Positions 15,904 to 25,207 of a DNA stretch of 59,883 bases are shown here, piece after piece. Location: assembly GCA_018242605.1 (NCBI GenBank), contig JAFEBP010000025.1, positions 355 to 60,237 on the forward strand, in the 5' to 3' direction. Origin of the DNA: Planctomycetota bacterium. GTDB lineage: Bacteria; Planctomycetota; Phycisphaerae; Phycisphaerales; UBA1924. The position numbers and the translations under genes were made by a program. Below the pieces are notes generated by a model, which was not told where the DNA came from, did not search any database, and was given only the letters and a program-made list of their open reading frames with translations. The number at the start of each line of letters is the position of its first letter. Position 1 is the stretch's first letter.

Positions 15904-18279
15904 CTACGACCGGACTCTGTCGGCAAGCATGGCCTGCTCCACATCCTCGAACTCCACGGGTTTGACCAGGTGGGCGTCGAAGCCCGCCTGGCGTGCCAGT
16001 TCCTTGTCTTCTTCACGGCCGTATCCGGTAAGGCCGATCAGCCGAATCCTGCTGCCACCAATGCCGAGGGATGATTCGGCACGGAGTCTTCGAGCGACTT
16101 CATAGCCACTCAGGCCGGGAAGGCCGATATCCAGCAGAACGATATCGGGATTCCAAGCCTGGGCGATCGCCAGGCCGTCAAGGCCGTTGTACGCGGTGTT
16201 CACGAGGTAACCGGCGTGCCGGAGTCGCGCGGCGAGCATCGAGACATGATCGATGTTGTCGTCGACGACCAGCACGCGCACTCCGCCGGGGTGAGCGGAG
16301 GCCGCTCCGGCGTCTTTCATCGGACCGGCCGCTGCGTGGACGGCCATCGCTGGGAGCGTCAGCGTGAACTCGCTTCCCTTGCCGGGCCCGTCGCTGGCGG
16401 CGTGGATCGTGCCGCCGTGAAGTTCCACCAATCGGTGGGCCAACGCGAGGCCGATGCCGAGCCCGCCCGCAGACCGGGCGAGCGAATGGTCCGCCTGGGA
16501 GAACAGGTCGAAGAGCCGCGGGAGCAGGTCGGCTGGGATCCCCTCACCGTTGTCCCGCACTCGCACCTGCGCCAACTCGATTCCTCTGTCGGAACGCCGC
16601 TCGCAAGTGACTTCGATTTTGCCGCCGTCGGGGGTGTACTTGGCTGCGTTCGTGACGAGATTGACCAGCACCTGTTCCAGCCGCGTGGCGTCGCCGCTGA
16701 CCCACAATCCGCCGTCGTGAGGGCGTAGCGAGAGGATGTGGCCGCGCTGCGAGATCAGTGGTTTGACAGTCTCCGCGGCGTGCCGGATGATCTCGTTCAG
16801 GTCCACGGGCGTCGCTTCGAGACGGATGCGTCCGCTCATGACCCTGGAGACTTCCAGAAGATCGCCGACGATCTTGGTGAGGTTGCTGGTCTGGCGTTCG
16901 ATGATCTCGCGGGCCTGCTTCTGGAGCGGGTCGGCGCCCTGAGCCTCATGGAGCTTGAGGATGTGGACGGCCGATCGGATGGGGGCGAGCGGGTTGCGCA
17001 GCTCGTGGCTGAGCATCGCGAGGAACTCGTCCTTGCGGCGTGACTCGGCGGAGAGTTGCTCGGCCTGCTCCAGGATCTTCTTCTCCATGCGGACGCGCTG
17101 GGAGATGTCACGGATGTTGCACTGGGCCACCAGATTGTGGTCCTCGTGGTACACGTTGGCGACCACCTCGACCTCGACAGTGCCGCCGCGGCGGTTCTGC
17201 ACGGGCAGGTGCTCGTAGCGGACGTAGCCTTTTTCCTGGAGGGTGCGGAAGGCCTTTTTGCTGGCGTCGATGTCGGCGAACAAACCGATCTCGTGGAGTT
17301 CCTTTCCCAGCAGTTCGGAAGCGTCGAGGCCGACCAGGCCGGCCATGAACGCGTTGGCGTCGGTGATGCGGCCGGTGTCTGCATCCAGGATCAGGATGCC
17401 GTCCTTGGCCGACTGGAAGAGGCGGCGGTAACGGACCTCCGAATCACGAAGGGCCTGCTCCGCGTCGCGGCGAACGGTGATGTCCTCGATCACCAGCAGG
17501 ACCAGCTGGGAGTGGTTCCCGGGCTTGCGGACCCGGCGCGCGTTGAGGGTCATGACGCGGCGGCCAAGACCTTCGAACTCGTGCTCGACTTCGAAATCCT
17601 CGACGGTGTGGTCGTTGGCGGGGAGAATCTGCTCCAGCAGCTCGCGGAGCCTTGGGATGTCCCACTGGCGGTTGCCCAGTTCGAACAACAGGCGTCCTTC
17701 GGTCTGTTCCGGCCTGACCGCGAAACATTCGTAGAACGAGCGGTTCGCCGACACCACGCGCATGTCGCGGTCGAGCACGAGGAATGGATGACGCAGCGTG
17801 GCGAGGATGTTCTGCGCGTACTCGCGTTCCTGACGGACGAGCAGTTCCTGGCGGTAGCGTTCGGTGATGTCGCGGAAGACCAGCACGCTGCCGGCGACCG
17901 TGCCGCCGCCGTTACGGATAGGGGCGGCGCTGTCGTCGATGTTCCGTTCGGTCCCGTCGCGGGCGATCAGGATGGTGTGGTTGGCGAGGCCGACGATGAT
18001 GCCCTCGCGGAGGGCTCGGAGCGCCGGGTTTTCAACCTCGGCGCGGGTGTCCTGATTGACGATGTGGAAGACTTCGGTGAGCAGTTGGCCGGCGGCCTGG
18101 CCCTGCGTCCAGCCGGTCAGCGTCTCCGCGACAGAGTTGAGGAATGTGACTCGCCCCTGGGTGTCTGTCGTGATGACGCCGTCGCCGATGCTCGCGAGCG
18201 TGACCTTGAGCCAAGCTGCTGAATCGGCCGCGACTGGTTCTGCCGGATCGGTTCGGCGGTGGGGTCCGGCGTCTGTCAT
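15904..18279 (-). CDS. PAS hybrid histidine kinase (soluble)
   Basis: 791 residues from ATG at 18279 (MTDAGPHRR). Three PAS/PAC domains (about 20-390) carry GDGVITTDTQGRV, then a HisKA with His425 in LSHELRNPLAP, HATPase motifs (RDNGEGI, GGLGIGLALAHRL) and a C-terminal receiver with VLLDIGLPG. No membrane segment is evident, so it is a cytoplasmic sensor. An upstream in-frame ATG at 18336 adds 19 residues and is less likely. It is divergent from the beta-CASP gene across about 190 bases. Confidence 0.88.
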   Translation of the reverse strand: MTDAGPHRRTDPAEPVAADSAAWLKVTLASIGDGVITTDTQGRVTFLNSVAETLTGWTQGQAAGQLLTEVFHIVNQDTRAEVENPALRALREGIIVGLANHTILIARDGTERNIDDSAAPIRNGGGTVAGSVLVFRDITERYRQELLVRQEREYAQNILATLRHPFLVLDRDMRVVSANRSFYECFAVRPEQTEGRLLFELGNRQWDIPRLRELLEQILPANDHTVEDFEVEHEFEGLGRRVMTLNARRVRKPGNHSQLVLLVIEDITVRRDAEQALRDSEVRYRRLFQSAKDGILILDADTGRITDANAFMAGLVGLDASELLGKELHEIGLFADIDASKKAFRTLQEKGYVRYEHLPVQNRRGGTVEVEVVANVYHEDHNLVAQCNIRDISQRVRMEKKILEQAEQLSAESRRKDEFLAMLSHELRNPLAPIRSAVHILKLHEAQGADPLQKQAREIIERQTSNLTKIVGDLLEVSRVMSGRIRLEATPVDLNEIIRHAAETVKPLISQRGHILSLRPHDGGLWVSGDATRLEQVLVNLVTNAAKYTPDGGKIEVTCERRSDRGIELAQVRVRDNGEGIPADLLPRLFDLFSQADHSLARSAGGLGIGLALAHRLVELHGGTIHAASDGPGKGSEFTLTLPAMAVHAAAGPMKDAGAASAHPGGVRVLVVDDNIDHVSMLAARLRHAGYLVNTAYNGLDGLAIAQAWNPDIVLLDIGLPGLSGYEVARRLRAESSLGIGGSRIRLIGLTGYGREEDKELARQAGFDAHLVKPVEFEDVEQAMLADRVRS

Positions 18280-18468
18280 GCGTTGCACTGTATGCGCTCC
18301 GATGCTACAACCCGCGCAGCGCGGCTGGAATTGCAAGGGCTTCGGAGTGGAACGCGCGGGCTAGGATGCGGCCACGCGGGGTGTCTTCAGCCGTGCCGCA
18401 CGCTTCACAGCGTGCGGCGCATACCAGGAAAATGGTTCGCGCGGGCGTAACAATTCAGGAGTAATTCC

Positions 18469-19863
18469 ATGATCAGACTCGGCTTTTACGGCGCCGCGGG
18501 CGAAGTGACGGGGTCGTGTTACGTGGTCACGACCGATCGCGCGCGGGTGATGATCGACATGGGCATGCACCAGGGGGAGCGAGCGGCGGACGAGCACAAC
18601 CGGCGCATGCCTCCGGTGGACGTGGCGGCGTTGGACGCGGTGGTGCTGACGCACGCGCACCTGGACCATTGCGGGCGGTTGCCGCTGCTGATCAAGCACG
18701 GGTACCGCGGTCGGATCCACTGCACTGACGCGACGGCGGACGTGACGGGGATCATTCTTCGCGATTCGGCGGCGATCCAAATGGAGGACTGCGAGCGGTT
18801 CAATCGCCGGCTGCGGAGAGGGCAGGAACCGTGCCAGGAACCGCTCTACGACGTTGCGCAGGCCGAACGCGTGCTGGAGCAGCTTGCCACGATGGGCTAC
18901 GGGCAGGAGAAGACGATCGCGGAGGGTGTCACGATCAGTTTCGCGGATGCGGGGCACATCCTGGGCTCGGCGAGCGTGCGGATGGTGGTGAAGGACGGGG
19001 CACGCACACTCACAGTTGCCTTCTCCGGGGATGTGGGTGTTTCCGGTTCGCCGATCCTGCGCGATCCGGTGACTCCGGTTCCGGCGGACGTGGTGCTGCT
19101 GGAATCCACGTATGGGGACAAAGACCACAAACCACTTGGCCAGACGCGGGAAGAGTTGCTGGCGGTGCTCCTGGATGCGCAGGCGACCGGCGGGAAGGTG
19201 CTTGTCCCGGCGTTCGCCGTGGGGCGGACGCAGGATCTGGTGTTCCACATCGGCGAGTTTCTGCGGGCGGGGAAACTCAAGAGCGTGCGCGTCTTTGTCG
19301 ACAGCCCGATGGCGACATCGGTGTCCGATCTGTACGCGCGGCACAAAGAGGTGTACGACGAGCGGGCGAAACAACTGCTGTCGCAGCAGATGGCGCCGCT
19401 GAACTTCCCGGGGCTGACCTACACACGCTCGGTGGATGAATCCAAACGCCTGAACGATGCCAAGGGGTCGATGGTGATCATCTCGGCCAGCGGCATGTGC
19501 ACCGGAGGGCGCATCCTGCACCATCTGTACCACGACGTGAGCAAACCGCAGACCCACGTGGTCATCGCCGGGTATCAGGGGCAGGGAACGCTGGGACGCC
19601 GACTGGTGGATGGGGCGAGGACCGTCAACATCTTCCGGGAGGAAGTGCCGGTGCGTGCCAAGGTTCACACGCTGGGCGGATTCTCGGCGCACGCCGGTCG
19701 CTCGGGGCTGATCGCCTGGGCGGCGCCCTTCCGGGAGAGCAAGCCGCGGCTCTTCCTGACGCACGGCGAAGACGGGCCGCGGGCCGCGCTGCGCGATCAA
19801 CTCGCTGCGCGGCTGGGGCTGCAGGCGGCGATGCCGAAGTACGGGGATGAAGTTGAGTTGTGA
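18469..19863 (+). CDS. MBL-fold beta-CASP RNA-metabolising hydrolase
   Basis: 464 residues. The zinc motif THAHLDHCG lies near residue 62, and the second cluster includes DAGHILGSA. The beta-CASP part includes ESTYGD, VPAFAVGRTQDL, and the closing blocks SASGMCTGGRILHHL and GGFSAHAGRSGL. Relatives are CPSF-like endo/exoribonucleases widespread in bacteria. ATG at 18469, preceded by a weak AGGAG (18461-18465). No partner is nearby, so its RNA target is unknown. Confidence 0.88.
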   Translation: MIRLGFYGAAGEVTGSCYVVTTDRARVMIDMGMHQGERAADEHNRRMPPVDVAALDAVVLTHAHLDHCGRLPLLIKHGYRGRIHCTDATADVTGIILRDSAAIQMEDCERFNRRLRRGQEPCQEPLYDVAQAERVLEQLATMGYGQEKTIAEGVTISFADAGHILGSASVRMVVKDGARTLTVAFSGDVGVSGSPILRDPVTPVPADVVLLESTYGDKDHKPLGQTREELLAVLLDAQATGGKVLVPAFAVGRTQDLVFHIGEFLRAGKLKSVRVFVDSPMATSVSDLYARHKEVYDERAKQLLSQQMAPLNFPGLTYTRSVDESKRLNDAKGSMVIISASGMCTGGRILHHLYHDVSKPQTHVVIAGYQGQGTLGRRLVDGARTVNIFREEVPVRAKVHTLGGFSAHAGRSGLIAWAAPFRESKPRLFLTHGEDGPRAALRDQLAARLGLQAAMPKYGDEVEL

Positions 19864-20210
19864 ACGCGGAAGCCAGCGGCCTTCGGGCATCTGATTTTCG
19901 TCGAGTGGGTGCTTCGGGCGAACGCGACCGGCGTCGGCGGCGGATGTGCTTGCGCAGATCGAGCCGCGGCGAGCGAGGACGAGTCGGCGGCTGTCCCGGA
20001 CATTCCGGGAAGCGGTCATAGCTTGCGGGCGTGAGGGGTGGGACGCCAACGGTGGCGCCCGCATCGCCGATAGAGGAAATCTTCGGCATGGACCGTGACG
20101 CCCGCGGGGATAAACATCATTCATGAAAGCGAGATCCCAGCGGTGAACGCCGCCCCGGGGATGGGCTCCGCGGTTGCGCGGCGACGAGTGACAACTAACA
20201 AGGAATCTCC
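19864..20210. other. Intergenic region with two small hairpins
   Basis: 347 bases without a supported gene. It contains TCCCGG-ACATT-CCGGGA (19994-20010), which may end the upstream transcript although no T run follows, and CGCCA-ACGG-TGGCG near 20050. The last 20 bases hold the ribosome-binding site AAGGAA of the next gene. Reading frames in this stretch are antisense artefacts. Confidence 0.5.
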
Positions 20211-20750
20211 ATGAACTGCCTGCGCCTCGGCGCGACCCTGCTGATGACGTCCGCTTTCGCCGCGTGCTCGACTGCTCCCAAGTCGGAGGAAGGAAAAGCG
20301 GATATTCGATCGCAAGCCGCGACGACGCTGGTGAGCGCCGAGCGCAACGACCCGACGCTCCGCCCCATTCTGCGTGACGCGAAGGGGTACGCCGTGTTCC
20401 CGAGCGTCGGGAAGGGCGCGGTGGGCGTGGGCGGGGCGTACGGCAAGGGTGTTCTGTACGAGGACGGCGTGTTCTCGGGTTACTGCGATCTCACGCAGGC
20501 GTCCATCGGGTTGCAGTTGGGCGGCCAGGCGTATTCGGAGATCATCGCTTTCGCCACCCCGGAAGCGCTGACGCTCTTCAAGACCGGCAACTTCGCGTTC
20601 GACGCGCAGGCGACAGCGGTTGCGCTCAAGACGGGAGCGGGGGCGAACGCCAAGTACTCCAACGGCGTTGCGGTATTCACCATGGACGAGGCGGGGCTGA
20701 TGTACGAGGCCTCGGTCGGCGGTCAGAAGTTCAGCTACCAGGCCAACTGA
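20211..20750 (+). CDS. SYLF/Ysc84-like lipoprotein
   Basis: 179 residues. The N terminus has a lipobox-like LMTSAFAACST (Cys19), so a lipid-anchored envelope protein is likely. The domain matches the SYLF/Ysc84 type: DAKGYAVFPSVGKGAVGVGGAYGKG is the family's glycine-rich signature, followed by repeated beta-strand segments. Eukaryotic members bind phosphoinositides; bacterial roles are unknown. A good AAGGAA site precedes the ATG. Next comes a small membrane protein, perhaps in the same envelope-stress group. Confidence 0.82.
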   Translation: MNCLRLGATLLMTSAFAACSTAPKSEEGKADIRSQAATTLVSAERNDPTLRPILRDAKGYAVFPSVGKGAVGVGGAYGKGVLYEDGVFSGYCDLTQASIGLQLGGQAYSEIIAFATPEALTLFKTGNFAFDAQATAVALKTGAGANAKYSNGVAVFTMDEAGLMYEASVGGQKFSYQAN

Positions 20751-20813
20751 CGGCCCGCTGAGCGTGTCGCTCGGTTGGAAATTTGTCATCGAACATCATC
20801 AAGGAGGATCATC

Positions 20814-20993
20814 ATGCTTCGCTGGGCGCTCGTATTCCTCGTGTTCGCTTTGATCGCTGGTGTCCTGGGCTTCACCGGCCTTGCCGGCGAGTCGATGTAC
20901 ATCGCGAAAATCCTGTTCTTTGTCTTTCTGGTGATCTTTGTGGTGGGGTTGGTGTACAGCCTGCTGTCCGGAAAGAGGATTTCCGGAAGCTAG
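20814..20993 (+). CDS. Small membrane protein, DUF1328 family
   Basis: 59 residues with two hydrophobic helices (about 3-23 and 30-50) joined by GLAGES. MLRWALVFLVFALIAGVLGF is the typical start of the DUF1328/YtjA group, often linked to osmotic or envelope stress. ATG at 20814 follows a strong AAGGAGG (20801-20807), which decides the start over the upstream in-frame codon at 20775. Confidence 0.88.
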   Translation: MLRWALVFLVFALIAGVLGFTGLAGESMYIAKILFFVFLVIFVVGLVYSLLSGKRISGS

Positions 20994-21065
20994 AATTACG
21001 TACGTAGCGGCGATGGTCATCTTGGTTGATGGGCCCGGATGGGCCGATCGTTCGGGAAACGTCGC

Positions 21066-22538
21066 ATGAATATCCTGCTCGTGTCGCCACTGACTCCGGA
21101 CACTTTCTGGAGCTTCAACCATGTCATGAGGCTGGTCGGCAAGAAGACGGCGTTTCCGCCGCTGGGTTTGTTGACCGTGGCGGCAATGCTGCCGCGGGAT
21201 TGGAACCTTCGCCTCATCGATATGAATGTCAGGAGCCTCACGGACGCGGACATTGCGTGGGCGGACGCGGTGTTTCTTTCCGCGATGATCGTTCACGAGC
21301 CGTCGGCGAGGGGGGTGATTTCGCGGAGCAACGCCCTGGGCAAGCCGGTGGTGGCGGGGGGGCCGCTGTTCACGTCCGATGCGGATCGATTCCCGGAGGT
21401 GGCGTGCTGCGTGGTGGGCGAAGCCGAGGAGGTCATGCCGGCGTTGATCTCGGATCTGCTTGCGGGCGGGCTGAAGCGTCGCTATCAGGCGGTGGAGAAG
21501 CCGCGCGTGAGCGATACTCCGCTGCCGAGATGGGACTTGATCGACGGGCGGGATTATGTCACGCTGTCGGTGCAGTTCTCGAGGGGGTGCCCCTTTGATT
21601 GCGAGTTCTGCGACATCTCGGCGGTGTACGGGAGGGTGCCGCGCGTGAAGGAGCCGGAACGGGTGATCGAGGAGCTGGACGCGGTGATCGCGACGGGGTG
21701 GGAGGGCGCGATCTTCGTGGTGGATGACAACTTCATCGGGAATCGGGCGAAGGCGAAGCGGCTGCTTCGGGCGATCATCGATTGGCGCGAGTGGCGCGGC
21801 GTGCGGGTCAACTTCACGACAGAAGCGTCGATCAATCTCGTGGACGATCCGGAACTTCTCGACCTCATGGTCCGGGCGGGGGTCAAGAACGTGTTCATCG
21901 GCATCGAGAGCCCTCAGGAAGAGAGCCTGAAGGAGTGCAGCAAGGTTCAGAATTTTCGGCGCGATCTGGCGGCGGACGTGCGGCAGATCCACAACGCGGG
22001 CATCCAGGTGATGGCCGGTTTCATCGTGGGGTTCGACAGCGATCGGGCCGGCATTTTCGAGTACCAACGGCGGTTCATCCAGGAAGCGGGCGTGGTGACG
22101 GCGATGGTGGGATTGCTCACCGCGCTGCCCGGGACGCGGCTGTTCGCTCGGCTCACGCGTGAAGGGCGCATGACCGGCAGGAGCACCGGGAACAACCTCG
22201 ACGCCACGCTGAACTTCACTCCCGCCCTTGATCCGGAGGTGCTGACGGAGGGATATCGACGGCTGGTGAAGGAGTTGTACTCGCCGCGCGAATACTACCA
22301 GAGGGTGCTGACTTTCTTGAACGAATACCGGCCGTGCGGGCCGCGTGCGAGGTTGCGGATGGCTGATTTCCTGGCGTTTGTGCGGTCGCTCTGGGTGATC
22401 GGCGTGGCGGAGCCGGGGCGGTGGGAGTACTGGAAGTTCCTGTGGCGCTCGTTGGTTTCGTACCGGCGCGCGTTTCCGGAGGCGGTGGAACTGGCGATCC
22501 GGGGGTACCACTTCCGCGTCGTCGCCGAGAGCCTGTAA
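21066..22538 (+). CDS. B12-binding-domain radical SAM protein (DUF4070 type)
   Basis: 490 residues. An N-terminal cobalamin-binding-like Rossmann domain (about 1-140, with PPLGLLTVAAML) is followed by a radical SAM core with Cys175, Cys179 and Cys182 in RGCPFDCEFCD. The C-terminal third resembles DUF4070, including YSPREYYQRVLTFL. This architecture is shared by hopanoid methylases such as HpnP/HpnR and by many uncharacterised enzymes. No hopanoid or squalene gene is nearby, so the substrate is open. ATG at 21066 is preferred to 21039. Confidence 0.83.
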   Translation: MNILLVSPLTPDTFWSFNHVMRLVGKKTAFPPLGLLTVAAMLPRDWNLRLIDMNVRSLTDADIAWADAVFLSAMIVHEPSARGVISRSNALGKPVVAGGPLFTSDADRFPEVACCVVGEAEEVMPALISDLLAGGLKRRYQAVEKPRVSDTPLPRWDLIDGRDYVTLSVQFSRGCPFDCEFCDISAVYGRVPRVKEPERVIEELDAVIATGWEGAIFVVDDNFIGNRAKAKRLLRAIIDWREWRGVRVNFTTEASINLVDDPELLDLMVRAGVKNVFIGIESPQEESLKECSKVQNFRRDLAADVRQIHNAGIQVMAGFIVGFDSDRAGIFEYQRRFIQEAGVVTAMVGLLTALPGTRLFARLTREGRMTGRSTGNNLDATLNFTPALDPEVLTEGYRRLVKELYSPREYYQRVLTFLNEYRPCGPRARLRMADFLAFVRSLWVIGVAEPGRWEYWKFLWRSLVSYRRAFPEAVELAIRGYHFRVVAESL

Positions 22539-22642
22539 GGAATGCTGCGGTGCGCGGCGCAAACCACGGCGAGCGAGTACGCACGCCACCGGCCTCAGAG
22601 CACGGGTGAACTGATCTTTGCGCTTTTGGATTGGCCGGGGCG

Positions 22643-25057
22643 TTATCGATTAGCGGCCATGTCCGTGCGTTCGGTGGCGCGGATGGCGGCCGCGAGGGTC
22701 GCGGCGTCGGCGGCGTCGATGGAACCATCACGCAGCACGTCGATGGGCGCTGCGGAGTGGGTGTAGAGATCGAAGATGTCGACGCGGCCGTTTCGGTCGA
22801 CGTCGAGGTCGGGGGCGACCGCGACGGTGAGAAGGGCGTGGAGGAGGACCTGGTCGTTGTAGTCCACGTCGCCGTCACCGTCGAGGTCGTAGAGGTGGTG
22901 GACGTTGGGGACGGCGCTCGTGGAGCCCAGGCAGTTGCGGAGGGCGTCGATATCGCGCTGGTCGACGATTCCGTCCTCGCCGAATCGGAACTTGGCGAAG
23001 TAGCGGTTTAAGAGTGCGGCGTCGGCCGCGTTGATGACGTTGTCGGAGTTGAGGTCGTATCGGCGGTTGGCGGCGTTGACTGTGACGGGGGTGCCCTGAT
23101 AGATGGTGGCGAAGAGGGCGCGGTCGCGGGCGTCAACGTAACCGTCGACGTTGAAGTCGCCGGGCTGGACGGTTGACTGGTTCAAGAGGAAAAACTGCAG
23201 TTCGCCCTGCTTATTGGTGTCGGCGAAAACGGTGGCGTCGAAGAAGATGAAGTCCTCGATGCCCACGGCCTTGATGGCTGTCATCTGGTCGGTGATGGCG
23301 GGGTGGCCCGAGGTGCCAGAGATAGCCAGGCCCGCGACAACGCGCTTGCCCGCGTTGAACTGCTTGGCGGTGTTGATGTCGCTCTGGATGGAACCGGTGG
23401 TGCTGCCGTAGGCCATCGGGACGATGGTGTCGATCCAGTTGTTGGCTGCCCAGGTGGGCCAGTCCTGGCACTTGGCGATCTGCGCTGAGGAGGACATGGA
23501 GGTGGCGAAGATCGCGCCGGAGAAATCGATGCTGGGGTTGACGGAGTTGATGCCCGCCTGCATCTGCTCGGCGGCGCGGGAGATGCCCGCGCGGCGCCAC
23601 GAGAGGAACGGGTACCAGTAGGAATCGGAGGTGCGGGCCGCGGAGGTCTGGGGATCTACGCCGTAAATGGCCTGAAATGCCGAGCGTGTCCAGGAGTCGT
23701 AGGACCAGGGGGCGGGGTAGACGTCGGAGGTGTTGTTGTCGAGCGCGAAGCGGTGATAGTCGGTCTGGATGCCCCACAGGCCGGTGTAGGCGGCGAGTTC
23801 GGCGGTGTAATCGCGGAGTTTCTGCTGGACGCCGGGGTTGCAGAGGTTGGCGAAGATCTGGCCTGCGGTGCCGTCGCCGCCGGTGGCGTTGGTGGAGATA
23901 TTGAGCGACTGCCACTCGGGATGGCTGATGAAGTTGTACGCGCCGGTGGAGCCGAACTGCCAGTAGCCGGACTCAACCCAGGAGTGAACGCGGATGCCGT
24001 ATCGGGCGGCGGAACGGATGGCGGGGGCGAGGTAGTCGTACCCGAAGCGGGCACTAAAGACGCCGGTGTGCCCGGTGGAGACGCCGTGGTAGAACGTCTC
24101 GAGGTAGAGGTCGGTGAGCCCGGCGTTGGCCATCATTCCCAGGTTGGTTTCCAACTGTGCGATGGTGCTGGGGGGGCGGAGCCAGGCGCCACGAACGGGG
24201 CGCTTGGTGAGCGACGCGGTGGGGGCCGGGACGCGGATTCCCAGGTGGTTTGCGACGCCGCGGAAGACACCGTCGCTGGGGCGGTTGAGCGTGCGGGTGC
24301 CTCCGGGGACGGGCTGGTAGACGAAAGAACTGCTGCCGCCGCCGTCGAGGTTGATGGCGCGGTATGCGCCACGCTCGATCATGAGGTCGGCGAGTTCGGG
24401 GAGCGTCATGCCGACGCTCCAGTTGGTGATGCGGCCGTCGACCTCGATGATGTAGAGTTGTGTGCCGGCCTGGTTGATGCCGATGGCCGTGCGGGGGTTG
24501 CGGTTGAGGGGATCGATTCGGGCGGTGGCGCCGGTGTTGACGCCGTCGGTCACGAGGAGGGTGCCGGGAACGGAATCGGTGTTGCTGGGGCCCACGCCGG
24601 CCACGGCGTCGATCACGTTGGTGAGCTGCGCGGAGGAGATATTGCCGATGGCCGCGGTTCGGTCGTTCTTAAAGATGATCGCGGGGTCGGGCGGATTGGT
24701 GAGGTACTGGCGGATGGGCGAAACGATCGTGCCGTTCGACATGGAGAGGCCGACGATGTCGGCCTGCGTGGTGTTCACGGTGCCGAAGTAGTTGGCGTTG
24801 ATGGCGAGGGTGACGCCGGTGGTGGATTGCCACGTGTCGGTGCGGACGAGGTTGGCCTCGGCGCCGGAGCCGGCGGGGAGCGGATCGGTGACGACGATCT
24901 CGACCGTGGGATCGGTGAGATCGACCGTGGCCATCCAACCGCGGACGTTGCCGCCGGCGGTGGTGCGGATGAGTTCCTGCACGCGCAAGGGCTGGGCCTG
25001 GGCGCAACCGCCGCAGAAGAATGCGAATGTCGCGGCGAGGAGGAGGAGTTTGGACAT
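22643..25057 (-). CDS. Secreted phosphodiester glycosidase - GHL10 - dockerin-like fusion
   Basis: 804 residues with a signal peptide ending near CAQA-QPL. The first domain (about 25-275) is a NAGPA/DUF2233 phosphodiester glycosidase with the signature AINLDGGGSSSF. The second (about 285-610) is a glycosyl-hydrolase-like 10 (GHL10) domain starting at KRPVRGAWLRPP. The tail (about 630-790) has five DxNxDGxVDxxD-type calcium-binding repeats like dockerin type I. It is probably secreted and able to remove exposed glycosyl-phosphodiester groups or trim glycans. No cohesin is in the window. ATG at 25057 is the start that opens with a signal peptide. Confidence 0.85.
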   Translation of the reverse strand: MSKLLLLAATFAFFCGGCAQAQPLRVQELIRTTAGGNVRGWMATVDLTDPTVEIVVTDPLPAGSGAEANLVRTDTWQSTTGVTLAINANYFGTVNTTQADIVGLSMSNGTIVSPIRQYLTNPPDPAIIFKNDRTAAIGNISSAQLTNVIDAVAGVGPSNTDSVPGTLLVTDGVNTGATARIDPLNRNPRTAIGINQAGTQLYIIEVDGRITNWSVGMTLPELADLMIERGAYRAINLDGGGSSSFVYQPVPGGTRTLNRPSDGVFRGVANHLGIRVPAPTASLTKRPVRGAWLRPPSTIAQLETNLGMMANAGLTDLYLETFYHGVSTGHTGVFSARFGYDYLAPAIRSAARYGIRVHSWVESGYWQFGSTGAYNFISHPEWQSLNISTNATGGDGTAGQIFANLCNPGVQQKLRDYTAELAAYTGLWGIQTDYHRFALDNNTSDVYPAPWSYDSWTRSAFQAIYGVDPQTSAARTSDSYWYPFLSWRRAGISRAAEQMQAGINSVNPSIDFSGAIFATSMSSSAQIAKCQDWPTWAANNWIDTIVPMAYGSTTGSIQSDINTAKQFNAGKRVVAGLAISGTSGHPAITDQMTAIKAVGIEDFIFFDATVFADTNKQGELQFFLLNQSTVQPGDFNVDGYVDARDRALFATIYQGTPVTVNAANRRYDLNSDNVINAADAALLNRYFAKFRFGEDGIVDQRDIDALRNCLGSTSAVPNVHHLYDLDGDGDVDYNDQVLLHALLTVAVAPDLDVDRNGRVDIFDLYTHSAAPIDVLRDGSIDAADAATLAAAIRATERTDMAANR

Positions 25058-25207
25058 GGCTGATCTTGGGCGATCGAGGGGGCGGGCCTGCGCCGTGATG
25101 GCTCGCGGCGAAGGACAGGTAACGGCCAAACCGAAGATGCTATGTCACGCGAGCGAAGAGGGGCGGAGCGTTACCGGTCAGAAGTCGGCCGGTGTGGTGT
25201 GCGGGGA

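Noticed and set aside
20799..22589. 596-residue minus-strand reading frame
   Set aside because: Antisense to the radical SAM gene; composition is that of a shadow frame.
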